Positions 18,616 to 27,817 are shown, counted from the first letter of the stretch. The stretch is 64,000 bases of DNA from Fibrella aestuarina BUZ 2 (GCF_000331105.1 NC_020054.1:2450813-2514812); one strand, 5' to 3'. Numbers and translations are program-made. The notes: generated by a model not told the origin, from the letters alone.

Positions 18616-19947
18616 ATGAAAGCATTTGCCTACCTCTTCCTGTTGGTCGCGCTGGCGTCGTGCAACACCCTCGACGTACAACCGTTCCAGCAACTGCCCG
18701 ATAATCGGGCCATTACCGATGCCGGTAGCGCCCGCGCGGCGCTGCTGGGTACGTATAGCCAGGTACAGAATTACTACCAGCTGAATTACCCGGTGCTGGG
18801 GTATCTGCCCGGCGACAATGTCCGCTTCAACGGTACGCTCAACCAGTTTAACCAGCTCGACCAGAATGCGCTGAGTGCCGACAATGTCATTATTACCGAC
18901 ACTTGGACGCAGCTTTACCAGACGATCAATTCGGCCAATAACGTGCTGGCGGCCCTGCCTGACCTCACCGATCCGCTGCTGCCGACGGCCGAGAAAAACC
19001 AGTTGCTGGGCGAAGCCTTCTTCATCCGGTCGCTGGCCTATTTCGACTTGGCACGGGGCTGGGGGGGCGTGCCGCTGGTGCTGAAGCCCACCCGCTCGGC
19101 GGCCGATGGGCGAGGTATCCGGCGCAGTACGGTGGCGCAAACCTACGATCAGGTGCTGGCCGACCTGACCGAAGCCGAACGCCTACTGCCCGATGCTGCC
19201 ACCCGCAACCGGGCCACCAAAAACACGGCGCGTGCCCTGCGGGCGCGGCTGCACCTGTACCGGCAACAGTGGGCCGAGGCCGAAACCTACGCCACGCAGG
19301 TGCTGGGCAACACCAATTACCGGCTGGTTACCCCATACCGGGCCTTTTCAGCGGCCCCGTTTGGGAGTACCGAATCGGTGCTGGAACTGACCTACAGCAT
19401 CGCCGACCAGAACAACCAGTGGAACAACTGGTATCCGAGTGCGCTGGGCGGCCAGTATACCCTGCAACCCACGCCGGAACTCATAACGCTCGTTAACAAC
19501 GCCAGCGCAGGGGGCAACCGCAGTGCTGCCCTGCTGGCTACCGTGCGGGTTGGCTCGACTGATTTTGTGTACGGAAACCTTTACAACCGGGCCGCCCAGC
19601 GCGATGACCCGGCCTACATTATCCGTATCGCCGAGGTCTACCTGATCCGGGCAGAGGCCAGAGCGCGTCAGGGTAAACTAGCTGACGCGCTGGCCGACCT
19701 GAATGCGGTGCGTAGTCGGGCCGGCGTGCCGGCGGCAACGGCCACTACGGCTGAGGCGGTGTTGCTGGCGATTGAAGACGAGCGGCGCGTTGAATTTGCC
19801 TTTGAAGCCCACCGCTGGTTCGATCTGGTCCGCACGGGCCGCGCCGGCGCTGTGCTGGGCATTACCGACGCGCGCAAGTGGCTATTCCCCATTCCGTTCA
19901 ACGATATTGCCGCCGACCCCGATCTGGAACAGAACCCGGGGTACTGA
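18616..19947 (+). CDS. SusD/RagB-family outer-membrane lipoprotein
   Basis: A 443-residue lipoprotein, lipobox ALASC with Cys16. SusD signatures are LLGEAFFIRSLAYFDLARGWGG, RIAEVYLIRAEARARQGK, DLNAVRSRAGV, RRVEFAFEAHRWFDLVRTGR and a terminal NPGY. It is a paralogue of the SusD at 3398-4750 and the surface partner of the SusC just upstream (17-base gap). The next gene starts 22 bases later, so transcription likely runs through to the monooxygenase. Confidence 0.95.
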   Translation: MKAFAYLFLLVALASCNTLDVQPFQQLPDNRAITDAGSARAALLGTYSQVQNYYQLNYPVLGYLPGDNVRFNGTLNQFNQLDQNALSADNVIITDTWTQLYQTINSANNVLAALPDLTDPLLPTAEKNQLLGEAFFIRSLAYFDLARGWGGVPLVLKPTRSAADGRGIRRSTVAQTYDQVLADLTEAERLLPDAATRNRATKNTARALRARLHLYRQQWAEAETYATQVLGNTNYRLVTPYRAFSAAPFGSTESVLELTYSIADQNNQWNNWYPSALGGQYTLQPTPELITLVNNASAGGNRSAALLATVRVGSTDFVYGNLYNRAAQRDDPAYIIRIAEVYLIRAEARARQGKLADALADLNAVRSRAGVPAATATTAEAVLLAIEDERRVEFAFEAHRWFDLVRTGRAGAVLGITDARKWLFPIPFNDIAADPDLEQNPGY

Positions 19948-19969
19948 ACCAATTTTTCATCCCAAGAAC

Positions 19970-21007
19970 ATGAGTACTCAACAAACGCCGGGCGTGGACC
20001 GCCCCATTGGCATCTATTACGAACACCCGGAATGGTTTAAACCACTCTTCGCCGAGCTGGATCGGCGGGGTATTTCCTACGACCGCATCGACGCGGCACA
20101 TCATCAATATGACCCGTCGGAGACGAGTAGCCCGTATAGCCTGGTCGTGAACCGGATGAGTTCGTCGGCCTACCTGCGGGGCAATGGGCAGGGTATTTTT
20201 CACACGGCGGGTTACCTGACTCATTTGGAACGCCTTGGCGTGCGGGTCATCAATGGAACGGTCGCTACCAGCATCGAAACCAACAAGGCCCGCCAGCTTT
20301 CGCTGCTGGCCCAACTGGGGCTGGCTTTCCCGAAAAGCCGCGTGGTCAACCACGTGTCGCAGATTCCGCTGGCGGCGGCGCAACTGCGCTTCCCGCTGGT
20401 GGTCAAGGTGAATATCGGCGGGGCCGGGGCAGGGATTGTCCGTTTCGACACGCCGGAGGGGTTGCAGGCAACTGTCGAGGCCGGTCAGATCGATCTGGGT
20501 ATCGACCAGACGGCGCTGGTGCAGGAATTTGTGCAGCCGCGTGGCGGGCATATCGTGCGGGTCGAGACACTGAACGGCCGGTTTCTGTACGCCATGAAGG
20601 TCTTCACCACCGGGCAAAGTTTTAACCTGTGCCCCGCCGAAATCTGCGCCATACCGGAAGCTCCTTCCGCTGAGTTCTGCCTTACCGACGCCCCCAAAAA
20701 AGGCATTCAGGTGGAAGTGTATATGCCCCCTTCGGCCATTATTGCCGACGTCGAGCGTATTGCGAAAGCCGCTCAGATCGACGTGGGTGGGGTGGAGTAC
20801 CTGATCTCCGACGAAACGGGGTCGGTGCTGTTCTACGATATCAACGCGCTGTCAAACTTCGTGGCCGATGCGGTCAACGTGGTGGGGTTCGACCCGTATG
20901 CCCGCTTTGTCGATTACCTCGAAACACAACGCCAGACGTATCGGCAGGCTGGCTCGGACCAGCAGGCCGATACCATCGCTTCATTTAAACATACCTACGC
21001 TCCATGA
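19970..21007 (+). CDS. RimK-like ATP-grasp ligase
   Basis: 345 residues from ATG 19970. The ATP-grasp core includes FPLVVKVNIGGAGAGIVRF (the B-domain lysine and glycine loop), ALVQEFVQPRGGHIVRVE, and the metal-binding end DVGGVEYLISDETGSVLFYDINALSNF. The N-terminal region resembles RimK/glutathione-synthase-type pre-ATP-grasp folds. ATP-grasp enzymes join a carboxylate to an amine or thiol through an acyl phosphate. It overlaps the monooxygenase start by 4 bases (ATGA), a tight coupling that points to a shared substrate. ATP-grasp plus flavin monooxygenase pairs recur in Bacteroidota sulfur loci as I recall, but the exact reaction is not known to me. Confidence 0.85.
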   Translation: MSTQQTPGVDRPIGIYYEHPEWFKPLFAELDRRGISYDRIDAAHHQYDPSETSSPYSLVVNRMSSSAYLRGNGQGIFHTAGYLTHLERLGVRVINGTVATSIETNKARQLSLLAQLGLAFPKSRVVNHVSQIPLAAAQLRFPLVVKVNIGGAGAGIVRFDTPEGLQATVEAGQIDLGIDQTALVQEFVQPRGGHIVRVETLNGRFLYAMKVFTTGQSFNLCPAEICAIPEAPSAEFCLTDAPKKGIQVEVYMPPSAIIADVERIAKAAQIDVGGVEYLISDETGSVLFYDINALSNFVADAVNVVGFDPYARFVDYLETQRQTYRQAGSDQQADTIASFKHTYAP

Positions 21008-22035
21008 AATTTGGCTATTGGCTCCCCGTTTTTGGCGGCTGGCTCCGCAACGTCGATGACGAACAGATGCGCCCCGACTGGTCGTATGTGAAACAACTGG
21101 CCCGGAAATCGGAAGATTGGGGCTACGACCTGACGCTCATTGCGGAATTGAACCTCAACGACATCAAGGGCGAAGATGCCCCGTCGCTCGACGCCTGGTC
21201 TACGGCGGCTGCGCTGGCCGCCGTCACGGAGCGCATCGAATTGATGGTCGCCGTTCGCCCCACGTTTCACCAGCCGGCCTTGCTGGCGAAACAGGCCGCT
21301 AACATCGACCACATCAGCGGGGGGCGCCTGACCCTGAACGTCGTCTCGTCGTGGTGGCAGGACGAAGCCCGCAAGTACGGGGTGCATTTTGAGCAGCACG
21401 ATGACCGCTATGCCCGCACGGCGGAGTGGCTGCACGTGGTCGATAACCTCTGGAAGCGGGACCATTTCTCGTTTGAGGGCAAGTATTACCGCGTTGAGGA
21501 CAGCATCCTGCAACCCAAACCGATCGCGCAGCCCCGCCCGTTCATCTACGCCGGGGGGGAATCGGAAGCCGCTAAAAACCTGATTGCCGCCCAATGCGAT
21601 GGGTACGTGATGCACGGCGACGATCCGGAAGGCATCGGTCGGCGCATTGCGGATCTTCGCCACCGGCGCGAGCGGCTCCGGCCCGACCTGCCGCCCATGA
21701 AATTCGGCGTGGCGGCTTACTCGATTGTGCGGAACACGGAAGCCGAAGTGAAACGGGAAATCGACCGAATCACGAATGTCAACGGTTCGGCTGCGGGCTA
21801 CAAAAACTACCAGCAATGGCTGGCCGGCACGCAGCTGGAGAAAAAGCCGTCGCTGGAAGATTACTCCGTTTCTAACCGGGGCCTGCGTTCCGGTCTGGCG
21901 GGTACACCCGATCAGGTGGCGGCGCGGGTAGCCCAGTTTGAGGCCGTCGGCGTTGATTTTTTGCTGCTGCAATGCAGCCCGCAACTGGAAGAGATGGAAC
22001 GCTTTTCGGAAGCGGTCATCCGGGTACTGGCGTAG
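21004..22035 (+). CDS. LLM-class flavin-dependent monooxygenase (SfnG/SsuD-like)
   Basis: A 343-residue bacterial-luciferase-like TIM barrel. Landmarks are the N-terminal FGYWLPVFGGW, ERIELMVAVRPTFHQPALLAKQ, IDHISGGRLTLNVVSSWWQDE, HDDRYARTAEW, the FEGKYYRVEDSILQPKP block and GLAGTPDQVAARV. The pattern is closest in style to dimethylsulfone monooxygenase SfnG and alkanesulfonate monooxygenase SsuD. These use reduced FMN to split C-S bonds and release sulfinate or sulfite. No flavin reductase is seen in the window. This gene is the main biochemical reason for calling the locus organosulfur use; released sulfite would explain the SoxD-like cytochrome. Confidence 0.88.
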   Translation: MKFGYWLPVFGGWLRNVDDEQMRPDWSYVKQLARKSEDWGYDLTLIAELNLNDIKGEDAPSLDAWSTAAALAAVTERIELMVAVRPTFHQPALLAKQAANIDHISGGRLTLNVVSSWWQDEARKYGVHFEQHDDRYARTAEWLHVVDNLWKRDHFSFEGKYYRVEDSILQPKPIAQPRPFIYAGGESEAAKNLIAAQCDGYVMHGDDPEGIGRRIADLRHRRERLRPDLPPMKFGVAAYSIVRNTEAEVKREIDRITNVNGSAAGYKNYQQWLAGTQLEKKPSLEDYSVSNRGLRSGLAGTPDQVAARVAQFEAVGVDFLLLQCSPQLEEMERFSEAVIRVLA

Positions 22036-22101
22036 CTCGAACCGGTCATGATCTGGTCAGCGATTTAGGAATTCTTTTTAAGCCAAAAACAGAATACGAC
22101 A

Positions 22102-24747
22102 ATGACAAACAGGTTACTACGTTGCCTTGCCCTGCTGGTGTTGTGGGGTGTGGCGTCGCGCGTACAGGCGCAAACCAGCTACTATTTTCCCGACGAAAAG
22201 GGTGGTTTCGACCCGGCTATTCCGACGCCGGAGCAATTTCTGGGTTACCCCGTGGGGTCCCACTTTACGCGCTACGACCGTATCGTTGACTACCTGAAAG
22301 AGCTCGATCGGCTGTCGGATAAGGTCAGTTTGCAGCCCATCGGGAAAACGTACGAAGAACGGCCGCAGGTGATTGCGTTTTTTACGTCGGCCGCCAACCA
22401 ACGTAATCTGGCGCAGTTGCGGCAGCAGCACCTTACGCTGGCCGACCCGAAAACGCCCGCCCCCGACTACGCCAAACTACCCGTGGTGGTGCATTTGGCG
22501 TATACCGTACATGGCAACGAAAGCTCGAGCAGCGAAGCCGCCATGCTCACGGCCTATTACTTGACCGCCTCCACCAACGCCGAGGTGACGCGCTGGCTGT
22601 CGGAAGCCGTGGTCACGATCGACCCCGCCGAAAACCCCGACGGGCGCGACCGGGCTACGCAATGGTTCAATCAGCACAAGTCGTTTCCGGCCGTAACCGA
22701 CCCCGCTGACAGGGAGCATAACGAAGGCTGGCCCAACGGACGGTATAACCATTACCTCAACGACCTCAACCGGGACTGGCTGCCGCTGGCGCATGTGGAG
22801 AGCCGCAACCGCATGAAGTTTCATCACGAATGGCTCCCCAATGTCATGATCGACTTTCACGAGATGGGGACGAGCAGCACGTACTATTTTGAGCCGTCGA
22901 AGCCCTTCAGCACCGAAAACGACCTGATTCCCCGGGCTACCTACGACGTGCTGAACGTGCGGCTGGCCCGGTATTTCGCCCGCGCGCTCGACGGCGTTGG
23001 CTCGCTCTACTGGACCAAAGAACAATTTGATAACCTCTCGCCCATCTACGGCTCAACGTACCCCGACTTCACGGGCGGCGTAGGCGTTACGTTTGAAGTG
23101 GGCAGCTCGCGGGGGCTGGCGCAGGAGGGGAGCAACGGTACGGTTACATTTCCGTTTACCATCCGCAATCACCTGCGCACCGGACTGGCTGCCGTGCAGG
23201 GTGCCGTCGAAGAGAAAGAGCTATACCTGAAACACCAGCGCGATTTCTTTGCTTCGGCGCTGACGGACGCGGCTAAGTTTCCTACCAAAGCCTACGTGTT
23301 CGGGGCCGCCACCGATCCCAACCTGACCCGGCGGTTTGCCGACGTATTGCTGCAACACAACATCCAGTTTTATGCCCTGCAACAGGCTGCGCAGGCTGGT
23401 GGTAAATCATTCGCGCCGGGCGCGGCATACGTGGTGCCAACCGCACAGCCGCACTATCGGCTGGTGCACTCGCTGTTTGAGGAGGTGACCGCTTTCCACG
23501 ACAGCGTTTTTTACGATGTTACGGGCTGGTCGCTGGTGCACGGGTATGGCTTGCCGTATGCCAAGCTGAAAGAAACGTCGTTGGTGAAGGGGGAGCCGGT
23601 CAAAAACCTGCCGACCATCGCCGGGGGCGTGGTGGGCGGCCCTTCGCCGGTCGCCTACGTGGTCAGCGGAGCCGACTACCATACGGCGCAGGCCGTATCG
23701 CGGTTGCAGCAGGCCGGAGTGCTCACCAAGGTATCGTTCAAGCCGTTTCGGATTCAGTCACCCGTAGCGCAGACCGGATCGGGGGCGCAGTCGTTACCAC
23801 GACCGGCTGGAAACACAGACTATAGCTATGGCTCTATTATAGTGCCGGTAGCCGGGCAGAAGCAGGCGCCCGATTCACTATATCGGCTGGTAGCGGCCAT
23901 TGGGCGGCAGGCCGGCGTGACCTTTACGGGCGTGTCGACGGGCTTCAGTGCGCAGGGTATCGATCTGGGTAGTAACAATATCCGAAGCCTCCGTAAGCCG
24001 GAGGTGGCCCTGGTGGTGGGGCCGGGCGTGAACCCGTCGGAGGCCGGCGAAGTCTGGTTTCTGACGAGCGAGCACCTGCAACTGCCCGTTACCAAACTCG
24101 ACCTGGGTAGCCTGGCCCGCGCCGACTGGAGCCGCTACAACACCGTCGTGCTGGTGGGTGGTCAATACAATTCGATCGACAAGAATACGGTTGGGAAACT
24201 AAAAAGCTGGGTAGAGAACGGCGGTACGCTCATCACTACCAAAACGGCGTCGGAATGGGCCATTCGCCAGGGGCTGGTGCGCGAGAACCTGCTGGCTACC
24301 AGCAAACCCGATACGACCAAAGCCGCAGAGCGAGTCGATTTTGAGCGGGTACGTGAGCGGGAAGGCACCCGTGCTGTGGCGGGCTCGATCTACACGGCCG
24401 ATGTGGACATTACCCACCCCCTCGGTTTTGGCTTGACCGACCGGCGGCTGTTTGTTTTCCGCAATGGAACAACGTACCTGAAATCGGGCAGTAGCCCGTA
24501 CAACACGGTGGTGAAGTACACGGCTACACCCTTTGTGAGTGGGTACGTATCAAAAGATAACCTGAAGAAAATCGGCAACTCGGCGGCGGTCGTCGTTAGC
24601 CCCGAGGGGCAGGGCCGGGTCGTGCTGTTTGCCGACGACCCGGCGTTTCGGTCGTACTGGCACGGTACGTCGCGGTTGCTGGTTAATGCCTTGTTATATG
24701 GTCCGTTGCTGAATGCTCCTACGGCCTTGCCAACCGCCGAGGAGTGA
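22102..24747 (+). CDS. secreted M14-family zinc carboxypeptidase
   Basis: An 881-residue exported protein (signal ending at VQAQ). The catalytic domain lies in residues 25-380. Zinc-binding HGNESS is near 138, the substrate region NPDGRDR near 179, and the second histidine in DFHEMG near 253. The remaining 500 residues include a domain with VVLVGGQYNSIDKNTVGKLKSWVENGGTL-type flavodoxin-like pattern, seen in large Bacteroidota M14 proteins. It trims C-terminal amino acids from peptides outside the cytoplasm. A 66-base gap separates it from the monooxygenase; whether it belongs to the regulon is open. Confidence 0.9.
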   Translation: MTNRLLRCLALLVLWGVASRVQAQTSYYFPDEKGGFDPAIPTPEQFLGYPVGSHFTRYDRIVDYLKELDRLSDKVSLQPIGKTYEERPQVIAFFTSAANQRNLAQLRQQHLTLADPKTPAPDYAKLPVVVHLAYTVHGNESSSSEAAMLTAYYLTASTNAEVTRWLSEAVVTIDPAENPDGRDRATQWFNQHKSFPAVTDPADREHNEGWPNGRYNHYLNDLNRDWLPLAHVESRNRMKFHHEWLPNVMIDFHEMGTSSTYYFEPSKPFSTENDLIPRATYDVLNVRLARYFARALDGVGSLYWTKEQFDNLSPIYGSTYPDFTGGVGVTFEVGSSRGLAQEGSNGTVTFPFTIRNHLRTGLAAVQGAVEEKELYLKHQRDFFASALTDAAKFPTKAYVFGAATDPNLTRRFADVLLQHNIQFYALQQAAQAGGKSFAPGAAYVVPTAQPHYRLVHSLFEEVTAFHDSVFYDVTGWSLVHGYGLPYAKLKETSLVKGEPVKNLPTIAGGVVGGPSPVAYVVSGADYHTAQAVSRLQQAGVLTKVSFKPFRIQSPVAQTGSGAQSLPRPAGNTDYSYGSIIVPVAGQKQAPDSLYRLVAAIGRQAGVTFTGVSTGFSAQGIDLGSNNIRSLRKPEVALVVGPGVNPSEAGEVWFLTSEHLQLPVTKLDLGSLARADWSRYNTVVLVGGQYNSIDKNTVGKLKSWVENGGTLITTKTASEWAIRQGLVRENLLATSKPDTTKAAERVDFERVREREGTRAVAGSIYTADVDITHPLGFGLTDRRLFVFRNGTTYLKSGSSPYNTVVKYTATPFVSGYVSKDNLKKIGNSAAVVVSPEGQGRVVLFADDPAFRSYWHGTSRLLVNALLYGPLLNAPTALPTAEE

Positions 24748-24759
24748 TATTTGGCGTAC

Positions 24760-24861
24760 AAGCCTGCGCCCGGCAATGCGGGCCACTATGGAGCCGTGGT
24801 GGGTAATCCACGTACCTATGATATACTACCGCGCTACTTGTGCTATTGGCTCAGCCTATAG
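24760..24861 (+). pseudogene. C-terminal remnant of a TonB-dependent receptor
   Basis: The translation of this frame runs KPAPGNAGHYGAVVGNPRTY then DILPRY, matching the end of the receptor at 9144-11738 (LPAPGNAGQYGAVLGDPRTY then GITVRYSF). No start or upstream receptor sequence remains; the frame simply continues from non-homologous DNA. It is read as a decayed copy left by duplication or rearrangement at the end of the sulfur locus. Confidence 0.75.
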
Positions 24862-24884
24862 CGCGTAGCCTGCGCCTGATGCAG

Positions 24885-24935
24885 CGCTGCTCCATCGATA
24901 AGTCTGAACATGCATGACTGGTCGATGGAGCAGCG
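24885..24935. terminator. 14-bp inverted repeat between convergent genes
   Basis: CGCTGCTCCATCGA (24885-24898) pairs perfectly with 24922-24935 across a 23-base loop. It lies between the end of the rightward locus and the convergent fucosidase gene. A bidirectional terminator is plausible, although the following T-run is broken (TTACGTTTTA). Confidence 0.55.
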
Positions 24936-24998
24936 TTACGTTTTAGCTAATCGCCGCATTGGCACGGCGATAACTGCGCCGGCCCGCGATCGAACAGA

Positions 24999-26768
24999 TC
25001 ACTCGATTCTAAACACGGCCGATGTCTTGCATGACCCGTCCTGGGGGTAAGTGATTCGTAGCCCTTCTGCCGTTTGTCTCCACGTTACGGCCTTTTTATA
25101 GCCTAACAGGTTTACGGTCTTGATGGGTTTGTCGAGCAGGTTGGCAGTAGTCCCCAACGACTTAATGAGCAGTTCGGTGCTTGGCTGGGGCGCCACCATG
25201 CTGAATGCGTACAAAGCGCCATTCTTGCCGACGGTGAATCGGAAGTCGGCCGACGTAAAGACAAATTCGGCGTGACGACGGCCCAAGGCGCCTCCCGGTA
25301 GCATGTTAAGTTTGCCGTTAACCTGTTCGCCTTCGCCGGGTATCCGCCAGGCCCGACTACCATAAACAGCTTCGCCGTTTCGCCGCATCCAGTCTCCTAC
25401 TTCATTCAGCATCGTCTGGCTTCCTTTGTCCAGTGAGCCATCCGGCAGCAGCGAAATACAAATGGCGGCATTACCGTCCCGGGCTATGGCTTCGATGATG
25501 TATTTCAGCATCATCCCTGAATCATAGACAAAATTGGGGGCGTAAAACCAGTCGCCCACGGGCGTTTCGGCGATCCAGGGTTCCGACGAATTAATCGCTT
25601 CGGGGATACCAAATTCCTCCGTATTCACCGTGCCGTTGGTATGGTGACGGAATTTGACGATGCTGAACACATCGGCCTTTCCTCGGCGCTGAAGCGTTCG
25701 GTTGTAAAAGTCGGCAATGACCCGCTGCATAGCATCCGCCTTTAACCCTACGCCCGTACCGTTCCCACTGAAGGGTTGATCAGACGTGCCGTCGGTGTAG
25801 ATAAAATCGGGACTGTACTGGTCAACGACATCCATCATGCGCTGAGCCCATTGGGTTGCGTACCACTTGCCGTAGTCGAGGTGCTTACTGAAGATACCCG
25901 CGGGCGGTGGTGACCATTTCGAATAAGCAGCTTCAGAGACGCCCTTATACTCGCGAAGATCGATCCCATACAACAGGCGGGGGTCGAGCCCTTGCCACCA
26001 TTTTCCTTTCCCGTCGGCAAGCGTCAGGTTCGCGTCATAGGGAACGCCCTTCATACTTCCCTCTTTGTCGCTGCCGAAGGCCGCCTGCCACCACCACCAG
26101 GTATACTCGTGGTGGAATGTAACGCCGAAACGCAGCCCCTCGCTTTGGCAAGCTTTTGCCCATTCGCCAATCAGATCACGTTTGAGGCCAACGTTAACGG
26201 AATTCCAGGGGTGGTAGCGGGAATTCCATAGATCGAAATTATCATGATGAACGCCCTGAATTAACAGGAACTTGGCCCCGGCGTCTTTATAGATCTTGGC
26301 CAGTGTGTTCGGGTTAAGTTTCGTTGGGTTCCAGTCGCGCAGCACTTCCTTATAGCCAACCTTTGAGGGGTGACCATAATTTTTGAGGTGGTTCTTATAA
26401 GCGGGAGTCCCTTCTACGTAAAGCTTTCGGGCATACCAGTCGCCACTTTGCCCCGCAGACTGTGGCCCGAAATGTACCCAGATGCCAAACTTGGCCTCTC
26501 TGAGCCAGGCCGGTACACCGGGGTAGTTTTTCTCGATCGATTCCCAGGTTGGCTGGAACGGACCACTCGCAATGGGCAGCGTAAGCTTAACTTCTGGAAA
26601 CGTTTTCCAGTCGGCTATCGCTACGCTGTCGATGGGTTGTTTGGGCGGCAATGAGGGGATGGCTGCCGGTACAATGGATAAGGACTTGCCTGGCGATACG
26701 GCGCGTTGGGCTTGCAGGCCCAACGGCAACGTAGCCATCACGAAGAGTAGTCGAACTGTTGTTTTCAT
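24999..26768 (-). CDS. secreted GH29-family alpha-L-fucosidase
   Basis: A 589-residue exported glycosidase (signal ending at GLQAQ). The GH29 catalytic barrel covers about 85-480. Landmarks are AKFGIWVHFGPQSAG, LLIQGVHHDNFDLWNS, GLRFGVTFHHEYTWWW, and the nucleophile region SPDFIYTDGTSDQ, where the Asp after YT is the expected nucleophile. Two further landmarks are EEFGIPE and LLLPDGS-type ending ICISLLPDGSLDKGSQTML. A C-terminal beta-sandwich follows. GH29 enzymes remove alpha-L-fucose from glycans; some members act on other linkages, so the substrate is unproven. It stands alone with no SusCD partner nearby. Confidence 0.9.
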   Translation of the reverse strand: MKTTVRLLFVMATLPLGLQAQRAVSPGKSLSIVPAAIPSLPPKQPIDSVAIADWKTFPEVKLTLPIASGPFQPTWESIEKNYPGVPAWLREAKFGIWVHFGPQSAGQSGDWYARKLYVEGTPAYKNHLKNYGHPSKVGYKEVLRDWNPTKLNPNTLAKIYKDAGAKFLLIQGVHHDNFDLWNSRYHPWNSVNVGLKRDLIGEWAKACQSEGLRFGVTFHHEYTWWWWQAAFGSDKEGSMKGVPYDANLTLADGKGKWWQGLDPRLLYGIDLREYKGVSEAAYSKWSPPPAGIFSKHLDYGKWYATQWAQRMMDVVDQYSPDFIYTDGTSDQPFSGNGTGVGLKADAMQRVIADFYNRTLQRRGKADVFSIVKFRHHTNGTVNTEEFGIPEAINSSEPWIAETPVGDWFYAPNFVYDSGMMLKYIIEAIARDGNAAICISLLPDGSLDKGSQTMLNEVGDWMRRNGEAVYGSRAWRIPGEGEQVNGKLNMLPGGALGRRHAEFVFTSADFRFTVGKNGALYAFSMVAPQPSTELLIKSLGTTANLLDKPIKTVNLLGYKKAVTWRQTAEGLRITYPQDGSCKTSAVFRIE

Positions 26769-27115
26769 GCGTCTCTAGTACAAACCAGATTGGCTTTTAT
26801 GCCCGTCAATTGTCGGGCAATAACCGCAAAAAGGCCGTTACTTGACCGCTCAGGCAAGAATAGGCTCAGCAAACGATCCGATTGTATCATAGCGAATCGG
26901 GCCTTGCCACCAACCCTATGGTAGTCCAAAAGCAGCAGGCTTATCGGGGTGACTACGTTACGTTAGGCCCATTCCCGGCGCCGAGGGCCTGTTTTGTAAC
27001 GAAGTGGGCAGTCGTGAGCCTGGTGTACTGGTCTCCGAGCTTTTCCATCTTAGGCGTCGTACGGGATGGGCCAACGTTTGGCCAGGCCGCCCTTTCGGGA
27101 CGTAGAGACGGGCAC
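26769..27115. other. intergenic stretch with no recognised gene
   Basis: This is 347 bases between the fucosidase start and the tRNA terminator. An 88-codon open frame (26882-27148) runs through the tRNA terminator, has no recognisable motif and was not accepted. No repeat or RNA gene was recognised. Confidence 0.5.
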
Positions 27116-27146
27116 AAAAAAAGCCCGCTGGGTGAGCAGCAGGCTT
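27116..27146 (-). terminator. rho-independent terminator of tRNA-Met
   Basis: On the minus strand AAGCCTGCTG pairs with CCAGCGGGCTT around a short loop and is followed by seven T's. It lies 8 bases after the tRNA 3' end. Confidence 0.85.
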
Positions 27147-27154
27147 GAGCATGT

Positions 27155-27227
27155 AGCGGGGAGCAGGATCGAACTGCCGACCTTAGGGTTATGAATCCTA
27201 CGCTCTAACCATCTGAGCTACCCCGCC
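27155..27227 (-). tRNA. tRNA-Met (anticodon CAT)
   Basis: A 73-base cloverleaf on the minus strand. The acceptor arm GGCGGGG pairs with CCCCGCT (one G-U). The D arm is in TAGCTCAGATGGTTAGAGC. The anticodon loop TTCATAA gives CAT (27191-27193). The T arm holds TTCGATC. No CCA is encoded. The first pair is not the C-A mismatch of initiator tRNA, so an elongator Met or an Ile-CAU tRNA is meant; the anticodon loop resembles elongator Met more. Confidence 0.93.
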
Positions 27228-27238
27228 GTAATGTTCTG

Positions 27239-27269
27239 CAAAAGTACGCTTTTTATTTTTTTCGGTCAA
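27239..27269 (-). promoter_or_regulatory. Bacteroidota-type promoter of tRNA-Met
   Basis: On the minus strand TTG (27269-27267), 20 bases, then TACTTTTG (27246-27239) matches the -33 TTG and -7 TAnnTTTG consensus. It lies 11 bases before the tRNA 5' end. Confidence 0.85.
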
Positions 27270-27424
27270 CGGCCGGGCCTTGTATTTAGTATATTTTTTC
27301 CGTTACCTTGCTAAAACCTTACCCGCACCACCCCCGGATCAGCGCCCGTTTCCCAAGTGAAACTGAGTGGCTTGCAGGTAACAAGTACGGTTAGATTGAT
27401 CACGTTTTTTGTTGACTCCCTACC

Positions 27425-27817
27425 ATGGAGAAATTAAAGTTTGTGACTGAGTACGAACTCCGGGCCTCTCCCAAAGTACTCTTCCCCTACATCAGCACTG
27501 CCTCGGGGCTATCGCAGTGGTTCGCCGCGAAAGTCAATACCTTACCCGACCATAAATACGATTTCATCTGGGATAACGAGAGTCACCCGGCCCGCCAGAC
27601 CTCACTGCGCCAGAACAAAAGCGTACGCTTCGAATTTCTGAACACCGGCGAAAATGGCCACGACAGCAACTACGTCGATTTCCGCCTCGACGTGAGCGAA
27701 CTGACGCAGGCAACGTACCTACGCATCACCGACTACTCGACCAACCTTGACGAAGACGAATTGCAGGATATGTGGGATGGCCTCCTCGACAAACTGAAGG
27801 AGATCGTCGGGTCCTGA
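27425..27817 (+). CDS. START-like domain protein
   Basis: A 130-residue cytoplasmic protein with the SRPBCC/START-like fold typical of Bacteroidota: KFVTEYELRASPKVLFPYISTASGLSQWFA at the N-terminus, WDNESHPARQ in the middle and a C-terminal helix ELQDMWDGLLDKLKEIVG. The family binds hydrophobic ligands in a central cavity; the actual ligand and role are unknown. It precedes the LptF-like permease, a conserved neighbour order in Cytophagales as I recall. Confidence 0.85.
   Translation: MEKLKFVTEYELRASPKVLFPYISTASGLSQWFAAKVNTLPDHKYDFIWDNESHPARQTSLRQNKSVRFEFLNTGENGHDSNYVDFRLDVSELTQATYLRITDYSTNLDEDELQDMWDGLLDKLKEIVGS

Noticed and set aside
26882..27148. 88-codon open frame before the tRNA
   Set aside because: It runs through the tRNA terminator, has no motif and no ribosome site.
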